Below are positions 33,718 through 43,218 of a stretch of 64,000 nt of DNA, piece after piece. The translations under genes and the position numbers were made by a program. Below the pieces are notes generated by a model. The model saw nothing but the letters and a program-made list of their open reading frames with translations, was not told the DNA's origin and ran no database searches. The stretch spans positions 21,530-85,529 of the forward strand of contig JAUNHA010000005.1 of assembly GCA_030524135.1 (NCBI GenBank). Direction: 5' to 3'. Source of the DNA: Eubacteriales bacterium. GTDB taxonomy: Bacteria; Bacillota; Clostridia; Lachnospirales; Lachnospiraceae. Within the stretch, counting starts at the first letter, position 1. Every line of letters starts with the position of its first letter.

Positions 33718-35055
33718 ATGGCTACATTAACTGCAGAAGAGTATGCAAAGATCAAAGAAAAGGCGGAGGGCTATAAGGCCGATATGACCGCATTCCTTCG
33801 GAATATTGTCAGATTTCCGGGCGAATCGGCAGAGGAGGCTGATCATGTCCGCGTGATCGAGGACGAGATGAAAAAGGTCGGCTTCGATGAAGTGCTGACC
33901 GATCCGATGGGAAATGTGATCGGTTATATGGGCAGCGGAGAAAAACTGATCGCATTCGACGCGCACATTGACACGGTCGGAATCGGCAACCGCGACAACT
34001 GGAACTTCGATCCGTACGAAGGCTACGAGAATGATGAGGAAATCGGCGGACGCGGCGTTTCCGATCAGCTGGGCGGTATCGTTTCGGCGATCTACGGTGC
34101 GAAGATCATGAAGGATCTGGGACTGCTGAATGAGAAATACCGTGTGATGGTGGTCGGTTCGGTGCAGGAGGAGGACTGTGATGGTCTTTGCTGGCAGTAC
34201 ATTATCCGGGAGGATAAGGTGCGTCCGGAATTTGTTGTTTCAACGGAACCGACGGACGGAGGCATCTACCGCGGGCAGCGCGGACGCATGGAGATCCGTA
34301 TCGATGTAAAGGGCGTTTCCTGCCACGGCTCTGCTCCGGAGAGAGGGGATAATGCGATCTACAAAATGGCTGACATTCTGCAGGATGTACGCGCACTCAA
34401 CGAAAATAACGCCGATGACAGCACAGAGATCAAGGGTCTTGTAAAGATGCTTGATCAAAAATACAATCCGGAGTGGGAGGAGGCAAACTTCCTGGGTCGC
34501 GGCACAGTGACGGTTTCCCAGATTTTTTATACCTCTCCGTCCCGCTGTGCAGTCGCAGATTCCTGTGCGGTATCGCTCGACCGCCGTATGACGGCAGGAG
34601 AGACCTGGGAAAGCTGCCTCGAGGAGATCAGACAGCTTCCGCATGTAAAGCAGTACGGCGATGACGTTAAAGTTTCAATGTATGAATACGCACGTCCGTC
34701 CTACAAGGGACTGACCTACCCGATCGAATGCTATTTCCCGACCTGGGTCATTCCAAAGGATCATAAGGTGACGAGATCTCTCGAGAAAGCATATCACAAT
34801 CTTTACGGCACGGAGCGTATCGGCAACGCTGAGACCACGGATATGCGTAAGAAAAGACCGCTGACTGACAAGTGGACCTTCTCAACAAATGGCGTATCCA
34901 TCATGGGAAGAAATGGAATTCCGTGCATTGGCTTTGGACCGGGCGCGGAGGCTCAGGCACATGCGCCGAATGAGAAGACCTGGAAACAGGATCTTGTGAC
35001 CTGTGCAGCCGTTTATGCGGCGCTGCCAAGCTGTTATACAGATGAAAATGCATAA
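33718..35055 (+). CDS. ygeY: YgeY-type M20 hydrolase linked to selenium metabolism
   Basis: A 445-residue metallohydrolase of the M20/ArgE-DapE family. Metal-ligand motifs are [35 protein letters not shown] (catalytic acid region) and [20 protein letters not shown]; a dimerization-type insert with [13 protein letters not shown] follows. It hydrolyses an amide or carbamoyl bond in the cytosol; in the ygeW-ygeX-ygeY set it is thought to act on a carbamoylated or acylated diaminopropionate-like compound, though the substrate is not proven. AAGGAG lies upstream of ATG 33718. Confidence 0.92.
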   Translation: MATLTAEEYAKIKEKAEGYKADMTAFLRNIVRFPGESAEEADHVRVIEDEMKKVGFDEVLTDPMGNVIGYMGSGEKLIAFDAHIDTVGIGNRDNWNFDPYEGYENDEEIGGRGVSDQLGGIVSAIYGAKIMKDLGLLNEKYRVMVVGSVQEEDCDGLCWQYIIREDKVRPEFVVSTEPTDGGIYRGQRGRMEIRIDVKGVSCHGSAPERGDNAIYKMADILQDVRALNENNADDSTEIKGLVKMLDQKYNPEWEEANFLGRGTVTVSQIFYTSPSRCAVADSCAVSLDRRMTAGETWESCLEEIRQLPHVKQYGDDVKVSMYEYARPSYKGLTYPIECYFPTWVIPKDHKVTRSLEKAYHNLYGTERIGNAETTDMRKKRPLTDKWTFSTNGVSIMGRNGIPCIGFGPGAEAQAHAPNEKTWKQDLVTCAAVYAALPSCYTDENA

Positions 35056-35087
35056 TTCCAAAATAAAAAGGGAAAGGAAATTCTCCA

Positions 35088-36284
35088 ATGGCTGATTTAA
35101 AATCATATATTAATACACTGAACGATCTCAAATTTGAGGACATGTATCAAAACGACTTCTTCCTCACATGGGAGAAGACCTTTGATGAGCTGAAGGCAAC
35201 CTGGACGGTAGCGGACGCGCTTCGTTATCTGCGCTCTCACAATATTTCCACAAAGGTATTCGATTCGGGTCTCGGCATCTCACTTTTCCGGGATAATTCG
35301 ACCCGTACCCGTTTTTCATTTGCGTCCGCCTGCAATCTCCTGGGTCTCGAGGTACAGGATCTTGATGAGGGCAAATCTCAGGTGGCACATGGTGAAACAG
35401 TTCGTGAAACCGCTAATATGATCTCGTTTATGGCAGACGTCATCGGTATCCGCGACGATATGTATATTGGAAAAGGAAATACCTATATGCATGAAGTTGC
35501 GAATTCTGTTGAGCAGGGCTATCAGGATGGCATACTTGAGCAAAGACCGACGCTTGTTAATCTGCAGTGTGATATCGATCATCCGACGCAGGCTATGGCT
35601 GACGCGCTGCACTGTATCCACGAAATGGGCGGCATTGAGAATCTGAAGGGTAAAAAGATTGCGATGACCTGGGCATATTCTCCATCCTATGGCAAGCCGC
35701 TTTCCGTTCCGCAGGGGGTCGTGGGCCTGTTCACGAGACTTGGCTGTGAAGTGGTACTTGCTCACCCGGAGGGCTATGAGATCATGCCGGAGGTTGAGGG
35801 AGTTGCAAAGAAGAATGCTGCGGAATCCGGAGGAAGCTTTAAGCGCACGAACAGCATGGCGGAGGCATTTAAGGATGCGGACATCGTGTATCCAAAGTCC
35901 TGGGCGCCGTTTGCGGCAATGGAAAAGAGAACCCGTCTTTATGGAGAGGGGGATACCGAAGGAATCAAGGCGCTGGAGAAGGAGCTGCTCGCGCAGAATG
36001 CACAGCATAAGGACTGGTGCTGCACCGAGGAGCTGATGAAGACAACAAAGGATGGAAAAGCACTTTACCTGCACTGCCTGCCGGCTGATATCAATGATGT
36101 GAGCTGCAGGGATGGTGAGGTCGAGGCTTCCGTATTTGACCGCTATCGCGATCCTCTTTATAAGGAAGCAAGCTATAAGCCATATATCATCGCGGCGATG
36201 ATTCTGCTCGAAAAATTCAAAAATCCGCAGAAGGTGTTGGAAGAGCTTGAAAAGCGCGGCAAAAACAGAATCTTTGAGGCGTAA
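35088..36284 (+). CDS. ygeW: YgeW, knotted carbamoyltransferase
   Basis: A 398-residue member of the aspartate/ornithine carbamoyltransferase superfamily. The carbamoyl-phosphate loop is FRDNSTRTRFSFASACNLLG, the second conserved block is LQCDIDHPTQAMAD, and the C-terminal HCLPAD element is present. The YgeW branch is a knotted transcarbamylase with an unassigned substrate; beside carbamate kinase it most likely runs in the phosphorolytic direction, making carbamoyl phosphate from a ureido compound released in purine breakdown (inference). The gene follows ygeY by 32 bases with GGAAAGGAAA as ribosome site. Confidence 0.93.
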   Translation: MADLKSYINTLNDLKFEDMYQNDFFLTWEKTFDELKATWTVADALRYLRSHNISTKVFDSGLGISLFRDNSTRTRFSFASACNLLGLEVQDLDEGKSQVAHGETVRETANMISFMADVIGIRDDMYIGKGNTYMHEVANSVEQGYQDGILEQRPTLVNLQCDIDHPTQAMADALHCIHEMGGIENLKGKKIAMTWAYSPSYGKPLSVPQGVVGLFTRLGCEVVLAHPEGYEIMPEVEGVAKKNAAESGGSFKRTNSMAEAFKDADIVYPKSWAPFAAMEKRTRLYGEGDTEGIKALEKELLAQNAQHKDWCCTEELMKTTKDGKALYLHCLPADINDVSCRDGEVEASVFDRYRDPLYKEASYKPYIIAAMILLEKFKNPQKVLEELEKRGKNRIFEA

Positions 36285-36381
36285 TAAATGATCCGTACGG
36301 GTATTTGAACGGGGCAGGGGCTTTGGCCCGGCCCCGTTACCCGATTAGAGAAGTATGTACAGAACAAACAGGAGAATGTGT

Positions 36382-37332
36382 ATGGGGACACAGCAAAAAC
36401 GTATTGTGATCGCGCTCGGAGGAAATGCGCTGGGAAATTCACTCAGTGAGCAAATGACTGCGGTCAAAACGACGGCAAAAGCCATCGCGGATCTGATCGA
36501 AGAAGGCCATCAGGTCGTTATCGTTCACGGGAACGGACCTCAGGTCGGAACGATCAACAATGCCATGACCGAATATGCACAGGCTCAGCCGGGACGGCAG
36601 ACTACGCCGCTTTCCGTCTGTGTCGCGATGAGTCAGGCCTATATTGGATATGATCTGCAGAACGCAATGCGGGAGGAGTTTTTAAACCGCGGTATGAAGC
36701 CGCGCAATACTTCAACGATGATCACGCAGATCGTTGTTGAGCAAAATGACGAGGCGTTCGCCGATCCGTCGAAGCCGATCGGACAGTTTATGTCCATGGA
36801 GGAGGCTTTAAAAGAAGCCGGAGAACGCGGTTGGACGGTAAAGGAGGATGCGGGCCGCGGCTATCGCCGTGTTGTTGCATCCCCGAAGCCGAGAGAGATC
36901 GTTGAGATCAATGCGATACGCGCCATGGTCGATGACGGAAATCTGGTCATCTGCTGCGGCGGAGGAGGCATTCCGGTCGTCAGGGAGGGCAATCATCTCG
37001 CCGGTGCGCAGGCCGTGATCGACAAGGATTTTGCAGCAGCCCTGCTTGCCGAGCAGCTTGGCGCGGATATGCTCATCATCCTGACGGCAGTTGAAAAGGT
37101 TGCAGTCAATTTTGGGAAACCGGATCAGAGGTGGCTTGATCATATGAGCATTGCTGAAGCTGAAACTTATTGCAGTGAAGGCCAGTTTGCACCGGGCTCC
37201 ATGCTGCCGAAGGTACAGGCGGGAATGCAGTTTGCTGCAAGCGGCAGGGATCGGGTCGCAATGATCACGCTGCTTGAGAAGGCGCGGGAGGCTGTTCGCG
37301 GAAAGACGGGAACTATAATCACGCAGGCTTAA
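36382..37332 (+). CDS. arcC: Carbamate kinase
   Basis: A 316-residue amino-acid-kinase-family protein that transfers phosphate from carbamoyl phosphate to ADP, giving ATP, carbon dioxide and ammonia. Motifs: RIVIALGGNALGN at the N-terminus, VIVHGNGPQVG, VICCGGGGIPVV and DKDFAAALLAEQLGADMLIILTAVEKVAVNFG; FAPGSMLPKVQAG is near the C-terminus. It uses the product of YgeW and is the substrate-level ATP step of the locus. ATG 36382 is preferred to 36376 and 36355 because GGAG at 36371 is then seven bases away. The 97-base gap after ygeW has no clear terminator. Confidence 0.95.
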   Translation: MGTQQKRIVIALGGNALGNSLSEQMTAVKTTAKAIADLIEEGHQVVIVHGNGPQVGTINNAMTEYAQAQPGRQTTPLSVCVAMSQAYIGYDLQNAMREEFLNRGMKPRNTSTMITQIVVEQNDEAFADPSKPIGQFMSMEEALKEAGERGWTVKEDAGRGYRRVVASPKPREIVEINAIRAMVDDGNLVICCGGGGIPVVREGNHLAGAQAVIDKDFAAALLAEQLGADMLIILTAVEKVAVNFGKPDQRWLDHMSIAEAETYCSEGQFAPGSMLPKVQAGMQFAASGRDRVAMITLLEKAREAVRGKTGTIITQA

Positions 37333-37367
37333 GCCGGCAGATATCATTTTGTCAGGGGGAAATAACA

Positions 37368-38747
37368 TTGAGTTTCAAATCACATACGTATGCATCTGTC
37401 TTTGACATGGACGGCATCCCGCGGCTAAGTCAGGCTCTGCCGCTTGCGCTGCAGCACGTCGTGGCTATGATCGTCGGCTGTGTGACGCCGGCAATTATCG
37501 TTTCCGGCGCGGCAGGCCTTCCAAATGAGGAAAAGATCCTGCTGATACAGGCTTCGCTTGTCGTTTCCGCGCTTGCCACGTTTCTGACGCTTTTTCCGGT
37601 CAGAATCGGATCGTTCCGTCTCGGAGCGGGCCTTCCGATGATCCTGGGCGTCTCGTTTGCTTATGTTCCGAGCATGCAGTCGATCGCCGGCACGAGCGGT
37701 GTTTCCGCGATCCTGGGCGCTCAGATCATCGGTGGGATCATTGCGGTACTCGTGGGTTTAAGCATCGATAAGATCCGCAGATTTTTTCCGCCGCTGATCG
37801 CCGGCACGGTCGTCTTTACGATCGGCCTGTCTCTTTATCCGACCGCGATCAATTACATGGCCGGCGGAACCGGATCGGCAGACTACGGTTCCTGGAAGAA
37901 CTGGCTCATTTCCATCATAACCCTTGTGATCGTTACGCTGCTTAATCATTTTGCAAAGGGCTTTGTCAAGCTGGCTTCCATCCTGATCGGTATGGTCTGC
38001 GGATATGTTATCGCCATGTGTTTCGGGATGATAAGCTTTGATGCAGTGGGAGAGGCCGCGGTGGTCACGGTTCCTCAGCTCTTTCATTTCGGGCTGACCT
38101 TTGATCCGGCAGCCTGCGTTGCGCTTGGCCTGCTATTTGCGATCAATGCTGTTCAGGCGATCGGGGATTTCTCCGCAACGACGACCGGCGGACTGGACCG
38201 CCAGCCCACCAACCAGGAGCTGAAAAGCGGAATTGTCGGATATGGCGTCACCAATGTGATCGGCGCGTGTCTTGGCTGCCTTCCGACGGCGACCTACAGC
38301 CAGAATGTCGGCATCGTCACGACGACCAGGGTCGTCAACCGGGCGACGCTGGGACTGGCGGGCATGATCATACTGATCGCCGGTCTGTTTCCGAAATTTT
38401 CCGCGCTTCTGACCACGATTCCCTATTGTGTGCTTGGAGGCGCGACGGTCTCTGTCTTTGCTTCCATTGCCATGACCGGCATGAAGCTTGTCATGAGTGA
38501 AAAAATGACCGCGCGCAACACATCGATCGTTGGCCTTGCCACTGCGCTTGGGATGGGAATCACACAGGCTTCAGCCGCTCTTGCGGATTTTCCCGCATGG
38601 GTCATGACCGTGTTTGGGAAAAGTCCTGTCGTGATCGCCACGATCGCCGCGATCCTGCTGAACGTGACGCTTCCCAGGGACAGGGAAACGACAGCCGCGG
38701 AAGCAGAGGCTGCGGGGACTGTTATGGAGGATCCAACAAAATCATAA
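37368..38747 (+). CDS. NCS2-family purine (xanthine/urate) permease
   Basis: A 459-residue membrane protein of the nucleobase:cation symporter-2 family, with 12-14 hydrophobic segments. The NAT signature is visible as SQNVGIVTTTRV, and the substrate-site segment as NAVQAIGDFSATTTGGLDRQPT, both resembling xanthine/uric-acid permeases rather than uracil carriers. The start is a TTG at 37368 behind AGGGGGA at the right spacing. It closes the plus arm, followed by a strong terminator, and would supply the purine substrate for the divergent dehydrogenases. Xanthine versus urate cannot be told apart by eye. Confidence 0.9.
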   Translation: MSFKSHTYASVFDMDGIPRLSQALPLALQHVVAMIVGCVTPAIIVSGAAGLPNEEKILLIQASLVVSALATFLTLFPVRIGSFRLGAGLPMILGVSFAYVPSMQSIAGTSGVSAILGAQIIGGIIAVLVGLSIDKIRRFFPPLIAGTVVFTIGLSLYPTAINYMAGGTGSADYGSWKNWLISIITLVIVTLLNHFAKGFVKLASILIGMVCGYVIAMCFGMISFDAVGEAAVVTVPQLFHFGLTFDPAACVALGLLFAINAVQAIGDFSATTTGGLDRQPTNQELKSGIVGYGVTNVIGACLGCLPTATYSQNVGIVTTTRVVNRATLGLAGMIILIAGLFPKFSALLTTIPYCVLGGATVSVFASIAMTGMKLVMSEKMTARNTSIVGLATALGMGITQASAALADFPAWVMTVFGKSPVVIATIAAILLNVTLPRDRETTAAEAEAAGTVMEDPTKS

Positions 38748-38786
38748 GAAAAAGGTCTTAAAAACAGATCGTTCCCGACAGGCGGA

Positions 38787-38832
38787 TCAAATCGCCGTGT
38801 GCATATTTTTTTGTATGCCGCGGCGATTTTCT
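38787..38832 (+). terminator. Rho-independent terminator closing the purine arm
   Basis: AAATCGCCG (38789-38797) pairs with CGGCGATTT (38821-38829), with an inner GCATA/TATGC extension around a T-rich loop; T residues follow. It isolates the purine genes from the fatty-acid operon. Confidence 0.75.
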
Positions 38833-38930
38833 GCGGTTTCTGTACAGGGAGCAGAAAGGACGAGTCGGTATATCACTGTACGGAATAAAGGGGGTAGCCA
38901 TTCCTAACATTTAAGATTTTCAGAAATTCA

Positions 38931-38958
38931 TTGACTTTCCATAAATAACGAATATAAT
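38931..38958 (+). promoter_or_regulatory. Promoter of the fatty-acid synthesis operon
   Basis: TTGACT (38931-38936) and TATAAT (38953-38958) with a 16-base spacer, about 60 bases before the fabH start. Candidate FabT operator palindromes lie just downstream. Confidence 0.8.
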
Positions 38959-38965
38959 AAACTCT

Positions 38966-38992
38966 GAATTTCCAATATTTTGAAATTCAAAC
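38966..38992. promoter_or_regulatory. Candidate FabT operator
   Basis: TTTGAAATTCAAA (38979-38991) is a perfect palindrome about the central A. A larger inverted repeat GAATTTC (38966-38972) with GAAATTC (38982-38988) overlaps it. The pattern resembles the AT-rich TTTGA-TCAAA palindromes bound by FabT in streptococci, and it lies at the expected transcription start of fabH. A fabT gene is encoded at the end of the operon. Confidence 0.65.
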
Positions 38993-39016
38993 TATTTGAA
39001 ACCAAAGGTAATATAT

Positions 39017-40051
39017 ATGACGCCGAGGATAATTGCTACCGGTTCGGCTCTGCCGGAGCGGATCGTGACAAATGATGACTTAAGCCGGAAGATGGATACG
39101 AGCGACGAGTGGATCAGAACCCGTACAGGTATCCGGGAACGGCGCATATCGGAGGACGACGGGAAGGAAAAACTTCTGAAGCTCTCCGTACGGGCAGCGG
39201 AAGCCGCGATCGCCATGGCGGAAGCGGACGGTGCTTTTTCCCGGGAAGAGATCGGGCTTGTGCTTGTCGCAACCTGTACGCCGGATATGGCCTTTCCGGC
39301 CATGGCATGCCGCCTGCAGGACGCGCTTTCTCTGCCGCAGGTCGCAGCCTTTGATCTGAGCCTTGCCTGCTCCGGGTTTCTGGCAGCGCTTGATACTGCT
39401 TCAGCATATATCGAGAGCGGACGCTGCCGGACGGCGCTTGTAGTCGGCGGAGACGTGATGTCACGCATGCTCAACTGGGACGACCGCAATACGGCGGTGC
39501 TGTTCGGGGATGGAGCGGGAGCAGTGATCCTGAGTGCAGATGAGCGTTTTATCGCAGCCTGCACCGGAGGGAATACTGCAGAAGAAAAATCAGCAGATGA
39601 AAAAGCGGCAGATGCGTTCCGCCCGCGCTTTGCGCTTCATTCTGACGGAGGCGGCGAGGCAGCACTGTATTGCAAGGCAATGTATTTCAATGAAAATGAG
39701 CCGGAGAGCGAGCATATGGACGGGCGGAAGGTTTTCGAATTTGCAGTCCGCAAGGTGCCGGAGGTGATCGGTGAGGTGCTGAGGCTTGCCGGGACAGATG
39801 CGGAGGATATTTCCCTGTTTGTCCTGCATCAGGCAAACTACCGTATCATAGAAGCGGTGGCAAAGCGTCTGAAGCGGCCGATCGAAAAGTTTCCGCACAA
39901 TATTGAGCGCTGCGGCAACACGACGGCGGGAAGCATGCCGATTTTGCTTGATGAGCTCAACCGGGAAGGTAAGCTCCGGCGCGGGGACGTTCTGTGTCTG
40001 TCCGGTTTCGGTGCTGGATTAAGCTATGGAGCAGCGGTGCTTCGCTGGTAA
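39017..40051 (+). CDS. fabH: Beta-ketoacyl-ACP synthase III
   Basis: A 344-residue FabH that condenses acetyl-CoA with malonyl-ACP to start fatty-acid synthesis. The catalytic triad is visible: cysteine in DLSLACSGFLAAL, histidine in FVLHQANYRII and asparagine in RCGNTTAGSMPILL; TNDDLSRKMDTSDEWIRTRTGI is the family N-terminus. An in-frame TTG at 38996 is possible, but ATG 39017 behind AAAGG gives the standard start. It carries a short polar insert (about 185-205, EEKSADEKAAD). First gene of the operon. Confidence 0.95.
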   Translation: MTPRIIATGSALPERIVTNDDLSRKMDTSDEWIRTRTGIRERRISEDDGKEKLLKLSVRAAEAAIAMAEADGAFSREEIGLVLVATCTPDMAFPAMACRLQDALSLPQVAAFDLSLACSGFLAALDTASAYIESGRCRTALVVGGDVMSRMLNWDDRNTAVLFGDGAGAVILSADERFIAACTGGNTAEEKSADEKAADAFRPRFALHSDGGGEAALYCKAMYFNENEPESEHMDGRKVFEFAVRKVPEVIGEVLRLAGTDAEDISLFVLHQANYRIIEAVAKRLKRPIEKFPHNIERCGNTTAGSMPILLDELNREGKLRRGDVLCLSGFGAGLSYGAAVLRW

Positions 40052-40101
40052 GGCGGCAGCGCGTTCGCATAAAAAAATAATAAAAATCAGGAGAAAAAAC
40101 A

Positions 40102-40335
40102 ATGTTAGAGAAGATGAAGACAATGATCGCGGAGCAGCTTGGAGTATCTGAGGATGAGGTAACGGAGAGCGCAAGCTTTAAGGATGATCTGGGTGCAGAT
40201 TCCCTTGACCTTTTCGAGCTGGTTTCCGGACTTGAGGACGAGTACGGCATTGAGATTCCGACGGAAGAGCTTGAGAAGATGAGCACGGTCGGAGACGTGA
40301 TCGATTATCTGAAGGCACACGGCGCTGAGGACTAA
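40102..40335 (+). CDS. acpP: Acyl carrier protein
   Basis: A 77-residue acidic ACP. The phosphopantetheine serine is in [20 protein letters not shown], the classical motif, and the C-terminal [11 protein letters not shown] helix is typical. AGGAG lies upstream of ATG 40102. It carries growing acyl chains for all other enzymes of the operon. Confidence 0.97.
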   Translation: MLEKMKTMIAEQLGVSEDEVTESASFKDDLGADSLDLFELVSGLEDEYGIEIPTEELEKMSTVGDVIDYLKAHGAED

Positions 40336-40409
40336 AACAGCGCGCCGGAAGGGACAGAATTCTCCGGCAGACAGGATAATATAAAACGCGGCAGAAAGCG
40401 GGGAACGGA

Positions 40410-41345
40410 ATGAAAACGAGAATAACAGAGCTTCTTGGAATTGAATATCCGATCATTCAGGGCGGCATGGCCTGGGTCGCAGAGCACCATCTGGCGGCAG
40501 CGGTATCAAATGCCGGCGGTCTCGGCCTGATCGGCGGTGCAAATGCGCCGGGAGAGGCAGTACGGGATATGATCCGGAAATGCAGAGAGCTGACAGATAA
40601 GCCGTTTGGCGTCAATGTCATGCTGATGAGCCCGTATGCACCGGATGTAGCCAGAGTCGTGATCGAGGAAGGCGTGAAGGTCGTAACGACAGGCGCGGGC
40701 AATCCTGCTAAATACATGGAAGCGTGGAAGGCGGCAGGCATTAAAGTCATTCCGGTCGTGGCATCTGTGGCGCATGCGAAGCTGATGCAGAAGGCAGGCG
40801 CGGATGCGGTCGTAGCAGAGGGAACTGAATCCGGCGGACATATCGGAGAAGCAACGACGATGACGCTGGTTCCGCAGGTCGCGGATGCAGTGGATATCCC
40901 GGTGATCGCGGCAGGCGGCATCGCGGACGGCAGAGGCATGGCTGCGGCATTTATGCTTGGCGCGGACGGCGTACAGGTCGGCACGCGTTTTGTTGCATCG
41001 ACGGAAGCGCAGGTGCATGAAGCATATAAAGACAGGATCGTTGCGGCGAAGGATATCGATTCCGAGGTAACGGGCAGAAGCCACGGTCATCCGGTAAGAT
41101 GCTTAAGAAACCAGATGACGAGAGAATACGTGAAGCTTGAGAATGAAGGCAAGCCCATGGAGGAGCTGGAGCATCTGACGCTCGGAACCTTAAGAAAGGC
41201 CGTACAGGAGGGCGATACGCAGCACGGTACGGTCATGGCAGGACAGATCGCCGGAATGATTCATGATATAAAGAGCTGCAAAGAGATCGTTACCGGTATG
41301 AATGCGGAGTGTGAGGCACTGCTTCACAAAAACTGGAACGCCTGA
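40410..41345 (+). CDS. fabK: Enoyl-ACP reductase II (FMN-dependent)
   Basis: A 311-residue FMN-containing TIM-barrel enoyl-ACP reductase that performs the last reduction of each elongation cycle with NAD(P)H. Motifs: IEYPIIQGGMAWVAEHHLAAAVSNAGGLGLIGG at the N-terminus, VAEGTESGGHIGE, PVIAAGGIADGRGMAAAFMLGADGVQVGTRF and SHGHPVRCLRNQMTREY, which distinguish FabK from nitronate monooxygenases together with its place between acpP and fabD. No FabI is present, so FabK is probably the main enoyl reductase, a feature that confers triclosan insensitivity in other bacteria. Confidence 0.94.
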   Translation: MKTRITELLGIEYPIIQGGMAWVAEHHLAAAVSNAGGLGLIGGANAPGEAVRDMIRKCRELTDKPFGVNVMLMSPYAPDVARVVIEEGVKVVTTGAGNPAKYMEAWKAAGIKVIPVVASVAHAKLMQKAGADAVVAEGTESGGHIGEATTMTLVPQVADAVDIPVIAAGGIADGRGMAAAFMLGADGVQVGTRFVASTEAQVHEAYKDRIVAAKDIDSEVTGRSHGHPVRCLRNQMTREYVKLENEGKPMEELEHLTLGTLRKAVQEGDTQHGTVMAGQIAGMIHDIKSCKEIVTGMNAECEALLHKNWNA

Positions 41346-41421
41346 TACCGGCATTCAGAGACTGCATAAAAATGTTACGGACCGCATAAGACGGACCGCA
41401 GAAGTGGAGGGGACGGCAGAC

Positions 41422-42372
41422 ATGTCCAGGATCGCATTTATATATCCCGGCCAGGGTGCGCAGCACATTGGCATGGGAAAGGAATTTTTTGATGCATACG
41501 AGTGCGTGCGCGCCCGTTTCAGCGAGGCTTCAGAGCTTCTTTCTCTGGATCTTGCAAAGCTGATGTTTGAAGAAAATGATAAACTTGATGATACGCGCTA
41601 TACACAGCCTGCCATGGTGCTCATGGAGCTTGCGCTGACGGAGGTGATCAAACAGGAGACCGGACTTACGCCGGCTTACTCCGCGGGACTGTCTCTTGGT
41701 GAGTACGCGGCGGTCAGTGAGGCGGGCGTGCTTTCGTTTGCGGACGCGGTGAAAACCGTGGCGGTGCGCGGACGCCTGATGGCGGATGCGGTTCCTTCGG
41801 GCGGTGCCATGACGGCGGTGCTGGGTGCAGATGCGGCGCTGATCGAAGAGGTCATCAGTCCGATCGACGGTGCCTCCATTGCAAATTATAACTGTCCGGG
41901 ACAGATCGTGATCACGGGTATGAAGGACGCGGTGGACAAGGCGGCAGAAGCGCTTTCGGCAGCGGGCGTGAAGAAATGCATTCCGCTGAATGTCTCGGGA
42001 CCGTTTCATTCTCCGTTTTTGAAACAGGCAGGGGAGGAGCTGTTTGAGGAGCTTCAGAAAATACAGATCTCTGCGCCGGTGCATCCGTATATCGCAAATG
42101 TGACGGCAGAGGCAGTGACGGATCCTGCAGTGATCAGGGAGCTGCTCCGGGATCAGGTCTCCTCTTCGGTACGCTGGCAGCAGTCTGTTGAGAAGCTGCT
42201 TTCAGAGGATGTGGATACATTTGTGGAGATCGGTCCGGGAAAGACGCTTTCGGGCTTTATGCGGAAAATTCTGAAGCCGTATGCACAGCGTACCGGCAGG
42301 GATGTGAGCGGCGTAAAGACTTATACGACAGAAACACCGGCGGATCTTGAGCAACTTAAGGAAATCATTTAA
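41422..42372 (+). CDS. fabD: Malonyl-CoA:ACP transacylase
   Basis: A 316-residue FabD that loads malonyl groups onto ACP. The N-terminal FIYPGQGAQHIGMGKEFF, the catalytic serine in SAGLSLGEYAAVSEAG, and VSGPFHSPFLKQAGEELF with the catalytic histidine are present; FVEIGPGKTLSGF ends the domain. The open frame starts at 41302 inside fabK, but ATG 41422 behind GGAGGGG is the right start. Length is normal for the family. Confidence 0.96.
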   Translation: MSRIAFIYPGQGAQHIGMGKEFFDAYECVRARFSEASELLSLDLAKLMFEENDKLDDTRYTQPAMVLMELALTEVIKQETGLTPAYSAGLSLGEYAAVSEAGVLSFADAVKTVAVRGRLMADAVPSGGAMTAVLGADAALIEEVISPIDGASIANYNCPGQIVITGMKDAVDKAAEALSAAGVKKCIPLNVSGPFHSPFLKQAGEELFEELQKIQISAPVHPYIANVTAEAVTDPAVIRELLRDQVSSSVRWQQSVEKLLSEDVDTFVEIGPGKTLSGFMRKILKPYAQRTGRDVSGVKTYTTETPADLEQLKEII

Positions 42373-42417
42373 CGCCTGAAGTGGGAAAAGACCGGACAGG
42401 AGATAACAGAGGGATAT

Positions 42418-43158
42418 ATGCAGAATGGTAAGACGGCGCTTGTAACAGGCGCGGGCAGAGGCATTGGACGGGCGATCGCAAAAAGACTTGCTGAAGCGGG
42501 CTATTATGTGATCATCAACTATAACGGCTCACAGGAGGCTGCGGAGGCTGCGCTTTCTGAAATACAGGAAGCCGGCGGAGCGGGAGAGACCTCCAGATGC
42601 GACGTATCCGATTATGCAGCCTGCGAGACAATGATAAAGGAGCTTGCGGAGCGGCTTGGCAGCATCGATGTGCTTGTCAACAATGCCGGCATCACGCGGG
42701 ATACGCTGCTCATGCGCATGAGCGAGGAGGATTTTGACAGGGTGCTCTCCATTAACCTGAAGGGGGCGTTCAACTGTACAAAATTTGTCTCAAAATATAT
42801 GATGAAGAAACGGTTCGGCAGGATCATCAGCATCTCCTCCGTATCCGGCGTTATGGGAAATGCCGGTCAGGCGAACTATGCGGCTTCAAAGGCAGGTCTT
42901 ATCGGCCTTACAAAATCCGTGGCAAGGGAGCTTGCGGGCAGAAATATCACTGCAAATGCCATTGCACCGGGATTTATTGATACGGATATGACGGCTGTGC
43001 TCGGGGAGAAGCTGAAAGAAGGCGTAACGGACGCGATTCCGATGAAGCGCTTCGGGAAGCCTGAGGATGTGGCAGCGCTTGCGGCATTTCTGGCTTCGGA
43101 GGAAGCGAATTATATTACGGGTCAGGTTATCGCGGTCGACGGCGGCATGTCCATGTAA
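42418..43158 (+). CDS. fabG: 3-oxoacyl-ACP reductase
   Basis: A 246-residue short-chain dehydrogenase that reduces beta-ketoacyl-ACP with NADPH. The cofactor motif is TGAGRGIGRAIA, followed by NNAGITRD, the catalytic serine (ISISSVSGVMGNAGQ), and YAASKAG; the C-terminus ends in the FabG-typical YITGQVIAVDGGM. It lies between fabD and fabF in the standard order. Confidence 0.96.
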   Translation: MQNGKTALVTGAGRGIGRAIAKRLAEAGYYVIINYNGSQEAAEAALSEIQEAGGAGETSRCDVSDYAACETMIKELAERLGSIDVLVNNAGITRDTLLMRMSEEDFDRVLSINLKGAFNCTKFVSKYMMKKRFGRIISISSVSGVMGNAGQANYAASKAGLIGLTKSVARELAGRNITANAIAPGFIDTDMTAVLGEKLKEGVTDAIPMKRFGKPEDVAALAAFLASEEANYITGQVIAVDGGMSM

Positions 43159-43218
43159 ATGTGCGGCAGTTGTATAAAATGATTCGCATGAAAAAGTAAT
43201 GATTAAGGGAAACGAACA

